Assembly: GCF_937616625.2 (NCBI RefSeq) | Contig: NC_065571.1 | Span: 23,882,201-23,946,200 of the forward strand | Source: Mercurialis annua | Lineage: Eukaryota; Streptophyta; Magnoliopsida; Malpighiales; Euphorbiaceae | Direction: 5' to 3' | Length of the DNA stretch: 64,000 nucleotides | Translations under genes and position numbers: made by a program | The notes under the pieces: generated by a model | What the model was told of the DNA's origin: nothing | The model's input: the letters and a program-made list of their open reading frames with translations, nothing else | Databases searched by the model: none | In this document: one piece after another, positions 1-13,100 of the stretch | How positions within the stretch are numbered: the first letter of the stretch is position 1 | Layout: each line of letters begins with the position of its first letter

Positions 1-25
1 AATTATGTTCATAACATAATTAAAC

Positions 26-267
26 ACAGTTTTATCAATAGAATTAAAACAGTTTCACAAACAATTTACTAATCCTATTTAAAACAGAATTACTAATAGA
101 ATCAAAACAGTTTCACAAACAGTTTACTAATCCAATTCAAAACAGAATTACTAATAGAATTAAAACAGTTTCACAAACAGTTTACTAATCCTATTCAAAA
201 ACAGTTTTCCTAATAGAATTAAAACAGTTTCATAAACAGTTTACTAATCCTTATTCAAAAACAGTTT
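26..267. repeat. Tandem repeat, period about 59 bp, four copies, in E1 leader
   Basis: The string AGAATTAAAACAGTTTCA, or a close variant, recurs at about 59-bp spacing, each followed by ACAGTTTACTAATCC. It lies in the untranslated leader of E1, between the primer-binding site and the gag expected to the left. No open reading frame runs through it. Confidence 0.8.
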
Positions 268-576
268 TATTATTCTGTTTCCTCTTTTCTTATCAATTCG
301 TATGAACATTAATACTATGAAACCTTTAATCAAATTAAAACGTAATATTAATTTAGAACAGTATATTCGAAGTTTTAATCACATTAAACGATTAATCAAA
401 TTAATTCTTCATACTATTTTTAATACAATTAATCACATAAACGTTTTATTTATAATTACAACGAATTAAAATTCCTTCAAAAACAATTTCGAAAAACAAC
501 CCCTTTTTCAAAACAGAACATACAATAAGCATATATCACATATATACTCAGAATCTAATTAATCAAATTACAAGCA

Positions 577-588
577 GCTCTGATACCA
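577..588 (-). other. Primer-binding site of E1 (initiator tRNA-Met type)
   Basis: The minus strand reads TGGTATCAGAGC, complementary to the 3' end of plant initiator tRNA-Met, one base inside the LTR end. This is the minus-strand DNA priming site used by most plant copia and many gypsy elements, and it sets the element's orientation. Confidence 0.85.
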
Positions 589-589
589 C

Positions 590-2107
590 TGTTGGGTTTA
601 ATTGGTTCATAACGCAGCGGAATTTCAAAAATTTATCTAAAAACCCAAACCAAGATCCATGTAATTCGAATTAACAGAATAATTACTTACTTGTATGTCG
701 AATTCAACAGCAATGTAGGAAGGAAGGAGGCGGTTCACTTTGGTGATACCTGGCCTCGGATCAGAAACGCCTCCAAAAGAACGCGTCCTCTACGAGTATC
801 CACACGAACAGACCTTAGCCAAAACTAGTGCTTGTGTGTGCTAGCACTATTGCTTCACAAGCAATTTCGAATTTTAGTGATTTAGTGAATAATGAATTTC
901 GTGATTTTCAAACCAATTGCTTAATGAGTATTTATAGTGATAAATAACACTAGGGTTTGAGACAAATTCGAATTTCAATCTCATTGCAATTCTACAAGTT
1001 TATGTTTATCAAAAACTCCTTTTTGATAATTATCCATATATATTAATTACTATATTTATTATCTTCCAAAATAATAATAAATTAAGGAAAACACTTATCC
1101 TTAAATTTCAAATTAATATATATATTTATTAATATATATATATATTACGAATTATATATATATATATAATTAATCACTTAATCACATTGGGCTTGTACAA
1201 CCCATAACTGTTTTGGGCCTGTTCTTAGTGTGCGACCCTATAGGTTCATATAACGTTGGCAGTAGGCTCGAAATCCCTATTTCAGCCCACAAGTCACAAG
1301 TGGCCTCTAGCAAGACATTATGACTACCCAAGTTATATGAATATCGATAATCTGATTTAACCATTTACAATAATATTTTAATCCCTTTGTCTCTCGATAT
1401 CCAGATTGAATATAAGGCATAGTTATGTCATCCTTATAAAATTCAATCATTAGTTTCTTGACTCTAAGTAGACTGAAAATGATAACTTCTTATCAATTAG
1501 CATGGCCATGCATTTTCTTCAGTCTATCTTCTTCAAGGGGCCCATAGATATCTTACTCAAATAAATGAGGGACAAATTCCTTCTCAGTCACTCACATTTC
1601 TCACATAGTTACTTTCATATCCAATGACAATCTATTCCATTATCCTGTTAAAGATAATGTAAGACTGTATCAAAATATGAAATAGCTATGTAGAAATCCA
1701 TGATGATTTCAAGGTCAAAGGATTATACTAATAGAACTGTAATGAGAATTACTTATGACAGTGATCTATGTAGTATTCTCACAGTGGGTCATCCAGTGCC
1801 TTATTTCTCAAATAGCACCTATGATTTGACTTAATATCTCATATACATAATTAGTAAAATATAATCATCAGTCAACATCATACTAGTCTCAATGTTCTAT
1901 TAAGACTAGGGATAGATGGTATATAATTCTTTTATTAAACCTAAGGGTTCTACTATCAAGTCACATACTCGATGACCTTAGAAAGAATTAACCATTCAAG
2001 TATTTTAATCATTAATATAAAATGATAAAAACTGCCAATCAATAAATAATAAAATGATAAAGTCAAAACATGGTCAAACATGATTGACCTAGTGCATATC
2101 ACTAACA
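590..2107 (-). repeat. LTR of copia element E1
   Basis: 1,518 bp with TGTT...AACA termini. It matches the solo LTR at 7410-8929 along its full length with scattered substitutions and small indels. It contains a (TA)n-rich tract near 1120-1170. A 60-codon minus-strand ORF in it (1182-1364) is shared with the solo copy simply because both are copies of one LTR; it is not called as a gene. Confidence 0.88.
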
Positions 2108-4072
2108 GGAGATTGTTAGTAGTTTGCGCCCTAGGGCCATTTTGTATTTATTCTTGTATAAACAAATCCCATTGGCAATGATATATATGTTTTTATTTGA
2201 ACTACGTGTCTCATCAACTAAGTGTTTATTTAATACATATTGTCCTTATCACATTGTGATAGAATCTATTCTTAAGGTAGTAAGAATATGAGTGACAGAT
2301 TCTATTATACAAGTGATCTAAATAATCGTTCACGATCGATGGGGTCTTACGAATAAGGACATCGCATTATCCCGAAAAGATCGTCACCTCTGTTTATTCT
2401 CATGATTAGTAAAGAGTTACTAATTATAGAAAGTAGTGAGTCTCATACTACTTAATGGGGATCAGAATAAACATGTGGACACTCAAGTTGTTGAGTGAGT
2501 CGAACAAGTGACGATAGATGACTTATACATGGTAATTCATTAAAGTCAATATAATGTCATCTAGTTCATAATTGTACATATGTCCTTTGACTTGCGGTGA
2601 CACTATCTTGTATATAGGTGATTAGAGTTTGATACTCCTTAACCCTAGATCTTTCATGAGCTAGGGCCGCGGGATGTGTTGGCTCTAATTAGTTGTATAT
2701 GGAGATAGGGGTTTAACCTAGAAAGGATTCATCACTCTAGATGAACGGAGACAAGATTCTATGCTATCTCGAATTGTTCTTGATGGATGATAAAACCTGT
2801 GCCAGGTGTATATGACTTACATAGAAAGTTGTTTCTAGTGGAAGTCATATTTATCAAGAATTAGAACTGAGAGATGAGGTCATATGATCAAGACAAACAG
2901 TGTTTGACTTAACCGTGACACTAGTCGAGATTGGAATCTTAGATGAAGGGAATTTTGAGTGTACGGTATTATGAACATTGGTTCATAAAGAATGCATCGA
3001 AACATTTATCTCTATTTGGGGGTCGTGATATGTTGCTAGACGTCACTCTCGATCTACGAGAATTAATAATTAAATGGGATTTAATTATTTAATATAGGAA
3101 ATGCGTTTCTTATGTGAACCTAGTTAGTCACACACAATAGAGTGTGCAACCGATTGAGTTTACGAAAGATCAATTTCATATGGATACTAGCATATCTCGG
3201 AAATTAATCTAAGATGAAAAACAAGTACAATTTAGGGACTAATTTGTAAGAGTTATAAATTAGTAGGAACCTAATTGTACTATGTTCAAGTTAATTAGGG
3301 ACTAATTTATAAGAGTTATAAATTAGTAGGAACCTAATTACATTTTTAACCAAGTTTTATGATTAAAAGGCCTAAGTAATTAATTAGTGTAATTAATGAT
3401 ACTTAAATCATTAATTATAAGCTAATGGAATGATGATGTCATGGTGATGATGCAATGAGATAAGCTTATGTCATATATGGGATGTCATATGATGACATCA
3501 CCTATGTGATGTCACCACATGAAAGGTGTCATGTGGTGGCAACACCTTTGCTTGGTGTGTGACACCTAGCATGCAAGGTGTTGCATTCCTAAGACATGCT
3601 CTAGCCTATAAATAGAGCATGTCCTTGCTCATTTTAATACACCACACAACACACATCTCACTACAAAGTTGTAGAGAGAGAAAGCACTTGAAGGAGTTCA
3701 AGTAGTCATCAATCACGGGAAAAACTTGGCGGCGTTTTTCATACAACCGAGCAAGGTAGTGATCGCGGCGAGAGTTTGAGCTTAGGGCTGCTCGGAAAGA
3801 GGAACTCTTGCAGGATTACTTTAAGGCGAGGATTCAATCGGACGTATACTCGTGTGGACGAGCTTGAGGTCGCCGTACTTTCGGGACTACAAGAATCGTT
3901 GGAGAATCGACATAGGTATTCTTCTTACGATTCCTAGATGTGTGCTTTATTTACTAAATGATACGACGATCCATTTATTGTTGATATGATCAACTTTTAG
4001 ATCTGGATTATTAGAATTTCGATTTTTAATTGAAATATACGATCTGGACCCGCGCCTCCCGCTGCGCCAACA
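2108..4072 (+). mobile_element. Copia-type LTR retrotransposon E2: polypurine tract and 3' LTR
   Basis: GGAGAT precedes a 1,959-bp LTR (2114-4072) with TGTTAG...CCAACA ends, the usual plant copia arrangement of PPT followed by 3' LTR. The internal region is displaced to the left by E1. The LTR carries a good TATA box, and the sequence after it (starting ATAAT) belongs to a chromovirus LTR, so E2 is itself an insertion in that older LTR. No second copy of this LTR is in the window. Confidence 0.7.
3607..3614 (+). promoter_or_regulatory. TATA box of the E2 LTR
   Basis: TATAAATA, preceded by CTAGCC and followed by GAGCATGTCC, about 1.5 kb into the LTR. Position and context fit the U3 promoter that drives retrotransposon transcription. 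The start site is not determinable by eye. Confidence 0.6.
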
Positions 4073-4895
4073 ATAATCATCAAAAACGTCAAAGCCGACG
4101 TGGTTACGATTAGTTCGATTCGAACGCAGCAAAACATCTCCAAACCCTAGGTTTTCAGAAAACCAAACATCAATATTACCTCAATTTGAAGCATGTAATA
4201 CGTAGAGGAACGAATTTTTTGAGAGATTGGGCCGAGAATCACTCGATGCGGACAAGAAACGGCGAAACGGCGGCAGATCGAAGCCGTTCGTCACTTTTCC
4301 TCCTTTCTTTCTTCTATTAGCTTCTACTTCGTTCTTCATCTGATTCCTATGTTTCTTTAATATATAGTTTGGCTTATTAGCCACTTTAATCCTTCAATTC
4401 TTTAACTTAGACCATTTCTCTTTTAAACTTTCTATTTTTAATTAAACGGTTAATTATACACTTTAACTCAATTACATACGTATTATTTATACCCAAATAA
4501 ATAATACTAACCCAAAATTCTTATTTTCCATTAGTAATCTTTTAATTTCTATACTCGAGACTTAATTGGATAATTAACACTTTAATCCTTGAATTTTTCA
4601 AAAATTACAATTTAGTCCAAAACGCTTCCGCATCCAAATTTTAAACAGCCTTCGATTGACACGAAATTTCTACCATCGATACTACAAGATATTTCGCGGA
4701 ATTTGGCGATCTATTTATCAACTCGGGATTTATATTTTATTTTATATTAATTTTTCTCGATTATCTCTTAATCCCGACAATTATGTTTAATGGAAATTAT
4801 TCCAAATTTCCTACACTATTATATTAAATACACTTTTATCGAAAATAACGACACGTGGCACGATATAATTTACTTTAAATATTCGGGGTATTACA
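4073..4895 (-). mobile_element. Chromovirus LTR fragment, interrupted by E2
   Basis: Ends with GGGGTATTACA at 4895, i.e. TGTAATACCCC on the minus strand, the start shared by the LTRs at 5557-10182, 13997 and 19216-21678. The body (4380-4880) is clearly homologous to 21130-21678: both carry a CTTTAATCCTT/TTTAGTCCTTG tract, CGTATTATTTATA and ACACGTGGCACGA. The other end is missing because E2 begins at 4072. The flank to the right is satellite DNA, so this was a solo or 5' LTR inserted in the array. Confidence 0.8.
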
Positions 4896-5556
4896 AACGT
4901 TATGATTTGTTTCGTAACGTTTTAAACATTTGGCTTACATCGGTAAAATGAGGAAACGATTGGATTTGTTTCGTAATGTTTGTAAATGTTTGGCTTAAAT
5001 CGCTAAAAAGGGGAAACCTTTGGATTTGTTTCGTAATGTTTGTAAACGTTTGGCTTAAATAGCTAAAAAGGTGAAACGTTTAGATTTGTTTCGTAGCGTT
5101 TGAAAACGTTTGGCTAAAATTGCTAAAAATATGAAACGTTTGGTTTGGTTCCGTAATGTTTTTAAACGTTTGGCTTAAATCGCTAAAAAGGTTAAACGTT
5201 TGGTTTTGTTCCATAACATTTTTAAACATTTGGCTTAAATTGCAAAAAAGGTGAAACGCTTGGATTTGTTTTGTAAAGTTTGTAAACGTTTGGTTTAAAT
5301 TGCTAAAAAGGTGAAACGTTTGGTTTTGTTTCGTTACAAAACCAAACGTTTCAAATTTTAAACGTTTGGATTTGTTTCGTAACGTCTGTAAACGTTTTGC
5401 TTCAATCGCTAAAAATGTGAAAAGTTTGGATTTGTTTCATAGCATTTGTAAACGTTCTGATTAAATTGTTAAAAAGGTGAAACGTTTGGATTTGTTTGGT
5501 AACGCTTTAAACGTTTGGTTTTATTTCGTAACGTTTATAAACGTTTGGCTTAAATC
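4896..5556. repeat. 60-bp satellite array, left part
   Basis: About 11 head-to-tail copies of a 60-bp unit whose recurring pieces are GATTTGTTTCGTAACGTTTG, TAAACGTTTGGCTTAAATCG and CTAAAAAGG. Copies differ at many positions and one segment near 5335-5360 is inverted. The array continues at 10183 after the inserted solo LTR; the five bases AAATC are present on both sides of that insertion. Confidence 0.93.
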
Positions 5557-7409
5557 TGTCACGACCCGAATTCCACCCTAATACAAATCACGACCGACGC
5601 TATGGAATGGGAATAGTTGTTCTGAAACCCGTAGAAAGCCTGGAACCTCTAGAAACATTTGCAAATATTGTTACAAGATCGCATCTCTCGTACGATCCGT
5701 TTTAAGAAAATCGTTAAAACTTTTTTCGTTTTACTCAAACGCATTTATGGAATATACATATAAGAGAAATATAGTTTCATAAGTATTTGTTGGATAACCT
5801 TATTATCTCAACCCTCGCTTCCTTCTGAAAACTTGGCGCGGTGATCAATGGAAACCGGGGACTTATAACTCACTTGCCTTATCATATAGGCAGCCCTATT
5901 CCAGACCGCACGCCACTGTTAATATGTTTAATAAAATAAAGCGGACACCTCTAGGTCTCGCAACGGTGGTATTAAACATGTTAAAATACACAGCGGACCG
6001 GTTACACGTAGTCGGCGTATATAAAACATATTGTTTTTGACCCTCCCAAAAACATAAGAGGCCGAGTCAATAACAAGATATAATATGCCACTAAGCAGCC
6101 ACCCAAAATACACACGTGCACTAGATCCTGTCAGAGTATTTACAAATAGAGGACTAGTTGCACAGCTGCTAGCATATAACACTTATACTATTGCAGCATT
6201 CTAAGAGTACAAATCCTATGTACATTACCCAAGAAGAAGAGCTCCCCAAGGAGGAAGCTCGATTAACCTCAAAGCTCGTTTCCTGAAAATTGGAAAACAA
6301 CAACGGGGTCAGAAATATAAATATTTCTGAGTGAGTAAACACTTTACAGATAAATACCAAAATCGCATATAGTTAAAATATCGGTATATCAAAATATTAC
6401 CAATCCTCGATCCAAATGAAACCTTAGTCTTGTTACATTATAATGCTATCATATATAATGCATATGCTCAACACTTGTTTAATACAAGATAAGCTGTATA
6501 CATATGTATCACATCCATCTTAACTCGGTATAGGGTTGCTGGGCCGGAACCTAAGTCACAGCCACCTCAGGACTACCCGTTATGTTTAAGCCGTTTTGCA
6601 AGAATCTGGCTTTAAAACCTAATCTAAACATTTAGTCTTATAAGGTTTACCTTTCAATGTAGTTCATTATCACCGGTGATCACACAGCCCTATTGTTGCC
6701 CAATAGATATCTCGTTTCAGAGGATCTTCAGTGGTAAAGTTATAGTACTGCAATTATGGACTTAAAACGGTTGAATAATGATATTCAAAAGTAAACACGT
6801 AAACTCACAGTACTGCTAAGTTACTACTTAGCACCGTCATATGTGTGACAGACTCCTATGAGTCCTGGTCTAACTGCTGGACATCTAGTCGGATCAAACA
6901 TACAAAACACACAAGCCAAACATAAATACCTACTTCTGGTATAAAATTCTATGTCCTGAAACCTAGGTCCAGACAAAACATTTAATTGACATAACACATA
7001 ACACTTATGGTCTCTTTATTTTTTTAAAAACCATATAAATTGTTTTCACCTCAAGAAAACGTCTAGACTTCACTCTAGAATTTATTTTAGGTATAACTTA
7101 ATAGTATATACTTGATTGCCAAAACAACATAGTGTATACTAATTATTTAGCAATGCCGATTGCTAAATCTTTTAAACCGGTTAAACGTCGACTTTAACTG
7201 TTTTAAAGTCCTTTTTAAATTTTAGCTTTACTTTTAAAATCCCTTTTTTAAAAAGTATTTAGGTTTAAGTTTAAATCTCATTTCAATTTAATTTAAAAGC
7301 AAATACCGTTTTTAAACACTTTTGGTTCGACGAAATCACGTCAAACGAATAGGGAAAAAGCCCTGTCAAAGTTCTCTGTCCCCATTGGTGTCGGACCTGC
7401 TGTGTATGG

Positions 7410-8929
7410 TGTTGGGTTTTCTAGGTTCATAACGCAGCGGAATTTCAAAATTTTTATCTTAAAACCAAACCAAGATCCATGTAATTCGAATAAATAGATT
7501 AACTACAGAATTAATACTTACTTGTATGTCGAATTCAACAGCAATGTAGGAAGGAAGGAGGTGGTTCACTTTGGTGATACCTGGCCTCGGATCAGAAACG
7601 CCTCCAAAAGAATGCGTCCTCTACGATTATCCACACGAACAGACCTTAGCCAAAACTAGTGCTTGTGTGATAGCACTATTGCTTCACAAGCAATTTCGAA
7701 TTTTTAGTGATTTATTGAATAATGAATTTCGTGATTCTCAAACCAATTGCTTAATGTGTATTTATAGTGATACAACAACACTAGGGTTTGAGACAAATTC
7801 GAATTTCAATCTCATTGCAATTTTACAAGTTTATGTTTATCAAAAACTCCTTTTTTGATAATCATCCATATATATTAATTACTATATTTATTATATTCCA
7901 AAAATAATAAATTAAGGAAAACACTTATCCTTAAATTTTGAATTAATATATATATATATATATATTACGAATTATATATATAACAATTAATCACTTAATC
8001 ACATTGGGCTTGTACAACCCATAACTGTTTTGGGCCTGTTCTTAGTGTGCGACCCTGTAGGTTCATATAACGTTGGCAGTAGGCTCGAAATCCCTATTTC
8101 AGCCCACAAGTCATAAGTGGCCTCTAGTAAGACATTATGACTACCCAAGTTATACGAATATCGACAATCCGATTTAACCATTTACAATAATATTTTAATC
8201 CCTTTGTCTCTCGATATCCAGATTGAATATAAGGCATAGTCCTGCCATCCTTATAATATTCAATCATTAGTTTCTTGACTCTAAGTAGACTGAAAATGAT
8301 AACTCTTTATCAATTCATTTAGCATGGCCATGCATTTCCTTCAGTCTATCTTCTTCAAGGGCCACATAGATATCTTACTCAAATAAATGAGGGACAAATT
8401 CCTTCTCAGTCACTCACATTTCTCACATAGTTACTTTCATATCCAATGACAATCTATTCCATTATCCTGTTAAAGATAATGTAAGACTGTATCAAAATAT
8501 GAAATAGCTATGTAGAAATCCATGATGATTTCAAGGTCAAAGGATTATACAAATAGAACTGTAATGAGAATTACTTATGACAGTGATCTATGTAGTATTC
8601 TCACAGTGGGTCATCCAGTGCCTTATTTCTCAAATAGCACCTATGATTTGACTTAATATCTCATATACATGATTAGTAAAACATAATCATCAGTCAACAT
8701 CATACTAGTCTTAATGTTCTATTAAGACTAGGGATAGATGGTAAATAATTCTTTTATTAAACCTAAGAGTTCTACTATCAAGTCACATACTTGATGACCT
8801 TAGAAAGAATTAACCATTCAAGTATTTCAATCATTAATATAAAATGATAAAAACTGCCAATCAATAAATAACAAAATGATAAAGTCAAAACATGGTCAAA
8901 CATGATTGACCAAGTGCATATCACTAACA
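7410..8929 (-). mobile_element. Solo copia LTR nested in the chromovirus LTR
   Basis: 1,520 bp, TGTTGGG...CTAACA, a near-identical sister of the E1 LTR at 590-2107. It is flanked by the perfect 5-bp duplication TATGG (7405-7409 and 8930-8934). An insertion with intact duplication but no internal region is the product of LTR-LTR recombination. It must be younger than the chromovirus LTR it interrupts. Confidence 0.94.
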
Positions 8930-9806
8930 TATGGCACCGCAAGTCGCTGCACGTTTGTGCAGCCATGATTTCCAGTCCGTGGAAATTTATTTTTCCTGCA
9001 TTTTAACATGCCCGGAACGCCCAGATCGCTGCAAACGTTTATACAAATGTCCTAGTTCACATATACTCAATCCAATCGCAATTCGGACGTATAAAACAGT
9101 CGTTTGATATGGTAATCGTTTATAAACGAATATATATTCGAAATATACGGAAATATATTAAAATAAACGTTTAATACGGGTTTAATACCTCGGACGAACG
9201 GACCCGAGCCCTAATTCTCCGCACTCCTCTAAGAGCATGTAGCTCTCTAATTCCTTCACAATTGAAGGAATGAGGTTTCTGTACCACATTTGTAAAGGAA
9301 ATGTTATATGTATATAGATTCGGCTAAAGTACGTTTAAGTACTAGTTCAATCATGCACTTTAAACCAACTTCTAAACTAGTCGTCCGTAGCCCAAACAGA
9401 AACGACTTTCGAATTTCGTGAAAATTTACCCAAAAATCAAATAAAATATAACAAGAATAAAAATATAATTTTTATTCCTGTCCGACTTACATTTTATTTT
9501 TTAATAAATCCTGAAAGATTTATTAGGTCCAAATCAATCTGACTTGACTAAAATCTCTACGTCCAAATTTCATGAAACTTTGACGGTAGCTTCGTCAAAT
9601 TATTTCGCGAATAATGACATCAAAATTATTCGCTCGGAACTTATCAATTGTTTTATTTTAATTTGGACTAACTAATAATACTTAATTAGTTTATAACTAA
9701 AACTAATTAAAGTAAAGAATTCAGGGACTAAACAATACCTTTTTCATAACTTGCCGACCACATTACACTGCCTCATTCTTAATTCATTTCTTTTCTTTCT
9801 ATTATT

Positions 9807-9810
<4 letters not shown>

Positions 9811-9844
<34 letters not shown>
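9811..9844. repeat. (TA)n microsatellite
   Basis: Uninterrupted TA dinucleotides within the solo chromovirus LTR. Confidence 0.95.
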
Positions 9845-9846
<2 letters not shown>

Positions 9847-10182
9847 TAACTTATATTCGTTAATTACACGTCGAGACTTCCGAGGTTCGACATTTTAATT
9901 TTGGGGTTTTGTCCGAAATATTAAACTCTCCACTCAGAATTGTATATTAATATATTAATTATCAATTTATATTTATCTTACGACTCCAGTCGTATTTCTT
10001 GTTCTATTAATCCCGTTTATATCCTTTATTAAAATTTAAATTTCTGATTTAAATTTTAAACTTCTATTATTACGATATACTTTTAGGGATACTTATAAAT
10101 TCAATTTACGCTTAAATTTAATTTACGTATTCCCGGCTGATAAAATTTTTATACTTGACTTATAAAAATATGGGGTATTACA

Positions 10183-13100
10183 AAATCGCTAAAAAGGTGA
10201 AACGTAATTGAATCGTATATGGAATTAGATTTTAAAAAGGTCAAACGTTTGAATTTGTTTCGTAACGTTTTAAACGTTTGGCTTTTTTTTGAAACGTTTG
10301 GATTTGTTTCGTAAAGTTTGTAAATGTTTGGCTTCAATCACTAAAAAGGTGAAACGTTTCGATTTGTTTCGTAAATTTTGTAAACGTTTGGCTTAAATTG
10401 CTAAAAAGGTGAAACGCTTGGATTTGTTTCGTAATGTTTGTAAAGGTTTGGCATAAATTGCTAAAAAGGGGAGACGTTTGGATTTGTTTTGTAACGTTTG
10501 TAAACATTTGGCTTAAATCGCTAAAAAGGTCAAATGTCTACAAACGTTACAAAACAAATACAAGCGTTTCACCTTTTAGCAATTTAAGCCAAACATTTAA
10601 AAACGTTACAAAAAAAATCGAAACGTTTCACATTTTTAGCGTTTGAAGCCAAAATGTTACGAAACAAATCTAAACGTTTCACATTTTTGGCGATTTAAGC
10701 CAAACGTTTACAAACGTTACGAAACAAATCCAAACGTTTATAAACGTTTGGCTCAAATCGCTAGAAAGGTGAAACGTTCCTGTTTTGTTTCGTAACGTTT
10801 TAAACCTTTGGTTTTATTTCGTAACGTTTGTAAATGTTTGCCTTCAATCGCCAAAAAGGTGAAACATTTGGATTTGCTTCGTAACATTTGTAAACGTTCG
10901 GCTTAAATAGCTAAAATAGGGAAATATTTGGATTTGTTTTTTAACATTTCTAAACGTTTAGCTTAAATCGCTAAAAAGGTGAGACGTTTGGATTTGTTTC
11001 GTAACGTTTGTAAAAGTTCGTCTTAAATTGCTAAAAAGCTGAGAAATTTGGATTTGTTTCGTAACATTTGTAAACGTTTGCCTTAAATCGCTAAAAATGT
11101 GAAACGTTTGGATTTGTTTCGTAAGTTTTTAAACGTTTGACTTAGATCGCTAAAAAGGAGAAACATCTGGATTTGTTTCGTAACGTTTGTAAACGTTTGG
11201 CTTAAATTGCTTAAAGGTGAAACACTTGGATTAGTTTCATAACGTTTGTAAACGTTTGGCTTAAATTGCAAAAAAGGTGAAACGTTTGGTTTTGTTTCGT
11301 ATCGTTTGTAAACGTTCAGATTAAATTGCTAAAAAGGTGAAACACTTGGATTTGTTTCGTAACGTTTTAAATGTTTGGTTTGGTTTCGTAACGTTTTTTA
11401 AACGATTGGCTTCAATCGCTAAAAAGGTGAAACGTTTGGATTTGTTTCGTAACTTTGTAAAGATTTGTTTTAAATTGCTAAAATGGAGAAATGTTTGGAT
11501 TTGTTTCGTAACGTTTGTAAACGTTTCGCTTAAATCGCTAATAAGGTGAAATGTTTGGATTTGTTTCGTAGCGTTTGTAAACGTTTGACTTAAATTGCTA
11601 AAAAGGTGAAGCGCTTGGATTTGTTTCGTAACAATTGTAATCGTTTGGCTTAAATCACTAAAAAGGTGAAACGTTTGGATTTGTTTCGTATCGTTTGTAA
11701 ATGTTTGGCTTAAATCGCTAAAAATGTGAAACATTTGTTCCTATTCTGTAACGTTTGTAAAAGTTTTGCTTAAATTGCTTAAAAGGTGAAACATTTGGAT
11801 TTGTTTCGTAAAGTTTGTAAACGTTTAGCTTAAATCGCTAAAAAGGGGAAATGTTTCGATTTTTTCCTATCATTTGTAAACGTTTGTCTTAAATCGCTAA
11901 AATGGGGAAACGTTTGGATTTGTTTTGTAACGTTTGTAAACGTTTGGCTTAAATCGTTAAAAAGGTGAAACGTTTGGTTTTGTTTCACTACGTTTAAAAT
12001 GTTTGATTTGTTTCATAACGTTTGTAAACGTTTGGCTTAAATCGCTAAAAAGGTGAGGCGTTTGGTTTTGTTTCATAACCTTTGTAAATGTTCGGCTTAA
12101 ATAGCTATAAAGGTGAAACATTTGAATTTGTTTCGTAACGTTTTAATCGCTTGGCATAAATCGCTAAAATGGGGAAACATTTGGATTTGTTTCGTAAGGT
12201 TTGTAAACGTTTGGATTTGTTTCATATCGTCTGTAAACGTTTGGCTTATATTGCTAAAAAGGAGAAACGATTGGATTTCTTTCGTATTGTTTGTAAACGC
12301 TTGGCTTAAATTGCTAAAAAGATGAAACCTTTGGATTTGTTTCGTAACGTTTGTAAACGTTTGGCTTAATTTGCTAAAAAGGTGAAACGCTTGGATTTGT
12401 TTCGTAACGTTTGGCTCAAATTGCGAAACAGGTGAAACGTTTGGATTTTTTTTGTAACGTGTGTAAACATTTGTGTTAAATCGCTAAAAAGGTGAAATGT
12501 TTGGATTTGTTTCATAACGTTTGTAAATGTTTGGCTTAAATCGCTATATGGGGAAACGTTTGGATTTGTTTCGTAATGTTTGTAAACGATTTGCTTAAAT
12601 TGCTAAAAAGGTGAAACGTTTTGATTTGTTTCGTAACGTTTGTAAACGTTTGGCTTAAATTGCTAAAAAGGTGAAATGTTCGGATTTGTTTCGTAACGTT
12701 TTAAACGTTTGGCTTAAATCGCTATTATGGGGAAACGTTTGGATTTGTTTTGTAACGTTTTGAAACGTTTGGCTTAAATTGCAAAAAAGGTGAAATGCTT
12801 GGATTTGTTTCGTAACGTTTGTAAATGTTTGGATTTGTTTCGTAACGTTACGAAACAAAACCAAACGTTTGGATTTGTTTCAAAGCGTTTGTAAACGTTT
12901 GGCATAAATCGCTAAAAAGGCGATACATTTGGTTTTGTTTGTAACGTTTGTAAACGTTCGTCTTAAATTTCTAAAAAGGTGACACGTTTGGATTTTTTCG
13001 TAACCTTTGTAAACGTTTGGCTTAAATCTCTAAAAAGGTGAAATGTTTGGATTTGTTTCGTAGCGTTTGTAAATGTTGGGCTTTTTTCGTAACGATTGTA

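Larger units (their letters stand above)
1..2107 (-). mobile_element. Ty1/copia-type LTR retrotransposon, 5' end only (element E1)
   Basis: Read on the minus strand this is the 5' LTR (590-2107), a primer-binding site and about 580 bp of leader; the coding part lies to the left of the window. The LTR is recognised because a nearly identical 1.52-kb sequence recurs as a solo LTR at 7410-8929, and both have TGTT...AACA ends. The six bases after the LTR (2108-2113) look like the polypurine tract of a neighbouring copia element, so E1 probably inserted there with target duplication GGAGA; the partner copy is outside the window. No gag or pol is visible, so assignment to copia rests on the PBS type and LTR style. 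Confidence 0.75.
5557..10182 (-). mobile_element. Solo chromovirus LTR in the satellite (about 3.1 kb without its insert)
   Basis: Starts TGTCACGACCC and ends GGGGTATTACA, so on the minus strand it runs TGTAATACCCC...GTGACA. It is flanked by a perfect 5-bp duplication AAATC (5552-5556 and 10183-10187), which shows that this is one complete insertion now reduced to a single LTR by recombination between its two LTRs. A copia solo LTR with its own duplication occupies 7410-8934. No coding domain is left. The family resembles the LTRs at 4073-4895 and 19216-21678, with long divergent stretches. Confidence 0.88.

Noticed and set aside
1182..8181. Matching 60-codon minus-strand ORFs at 1182-1364 and 7999-8181
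   Set aside because: They lie at the same place in two copies of one LTR, so similarity reflects copying. The frame is short and has no recognised domain.
11321..11734. 137-codon minus-strand ORF with a 20-residue repeat, and similar ORFs at 10434, 11083, 11337, 12113, 12655, 13350
   Set aside because: They arise because the satellite period is a multiple of three; they occur on both strands, start and stop at random unit variants, and show no codon-position bias by eye.
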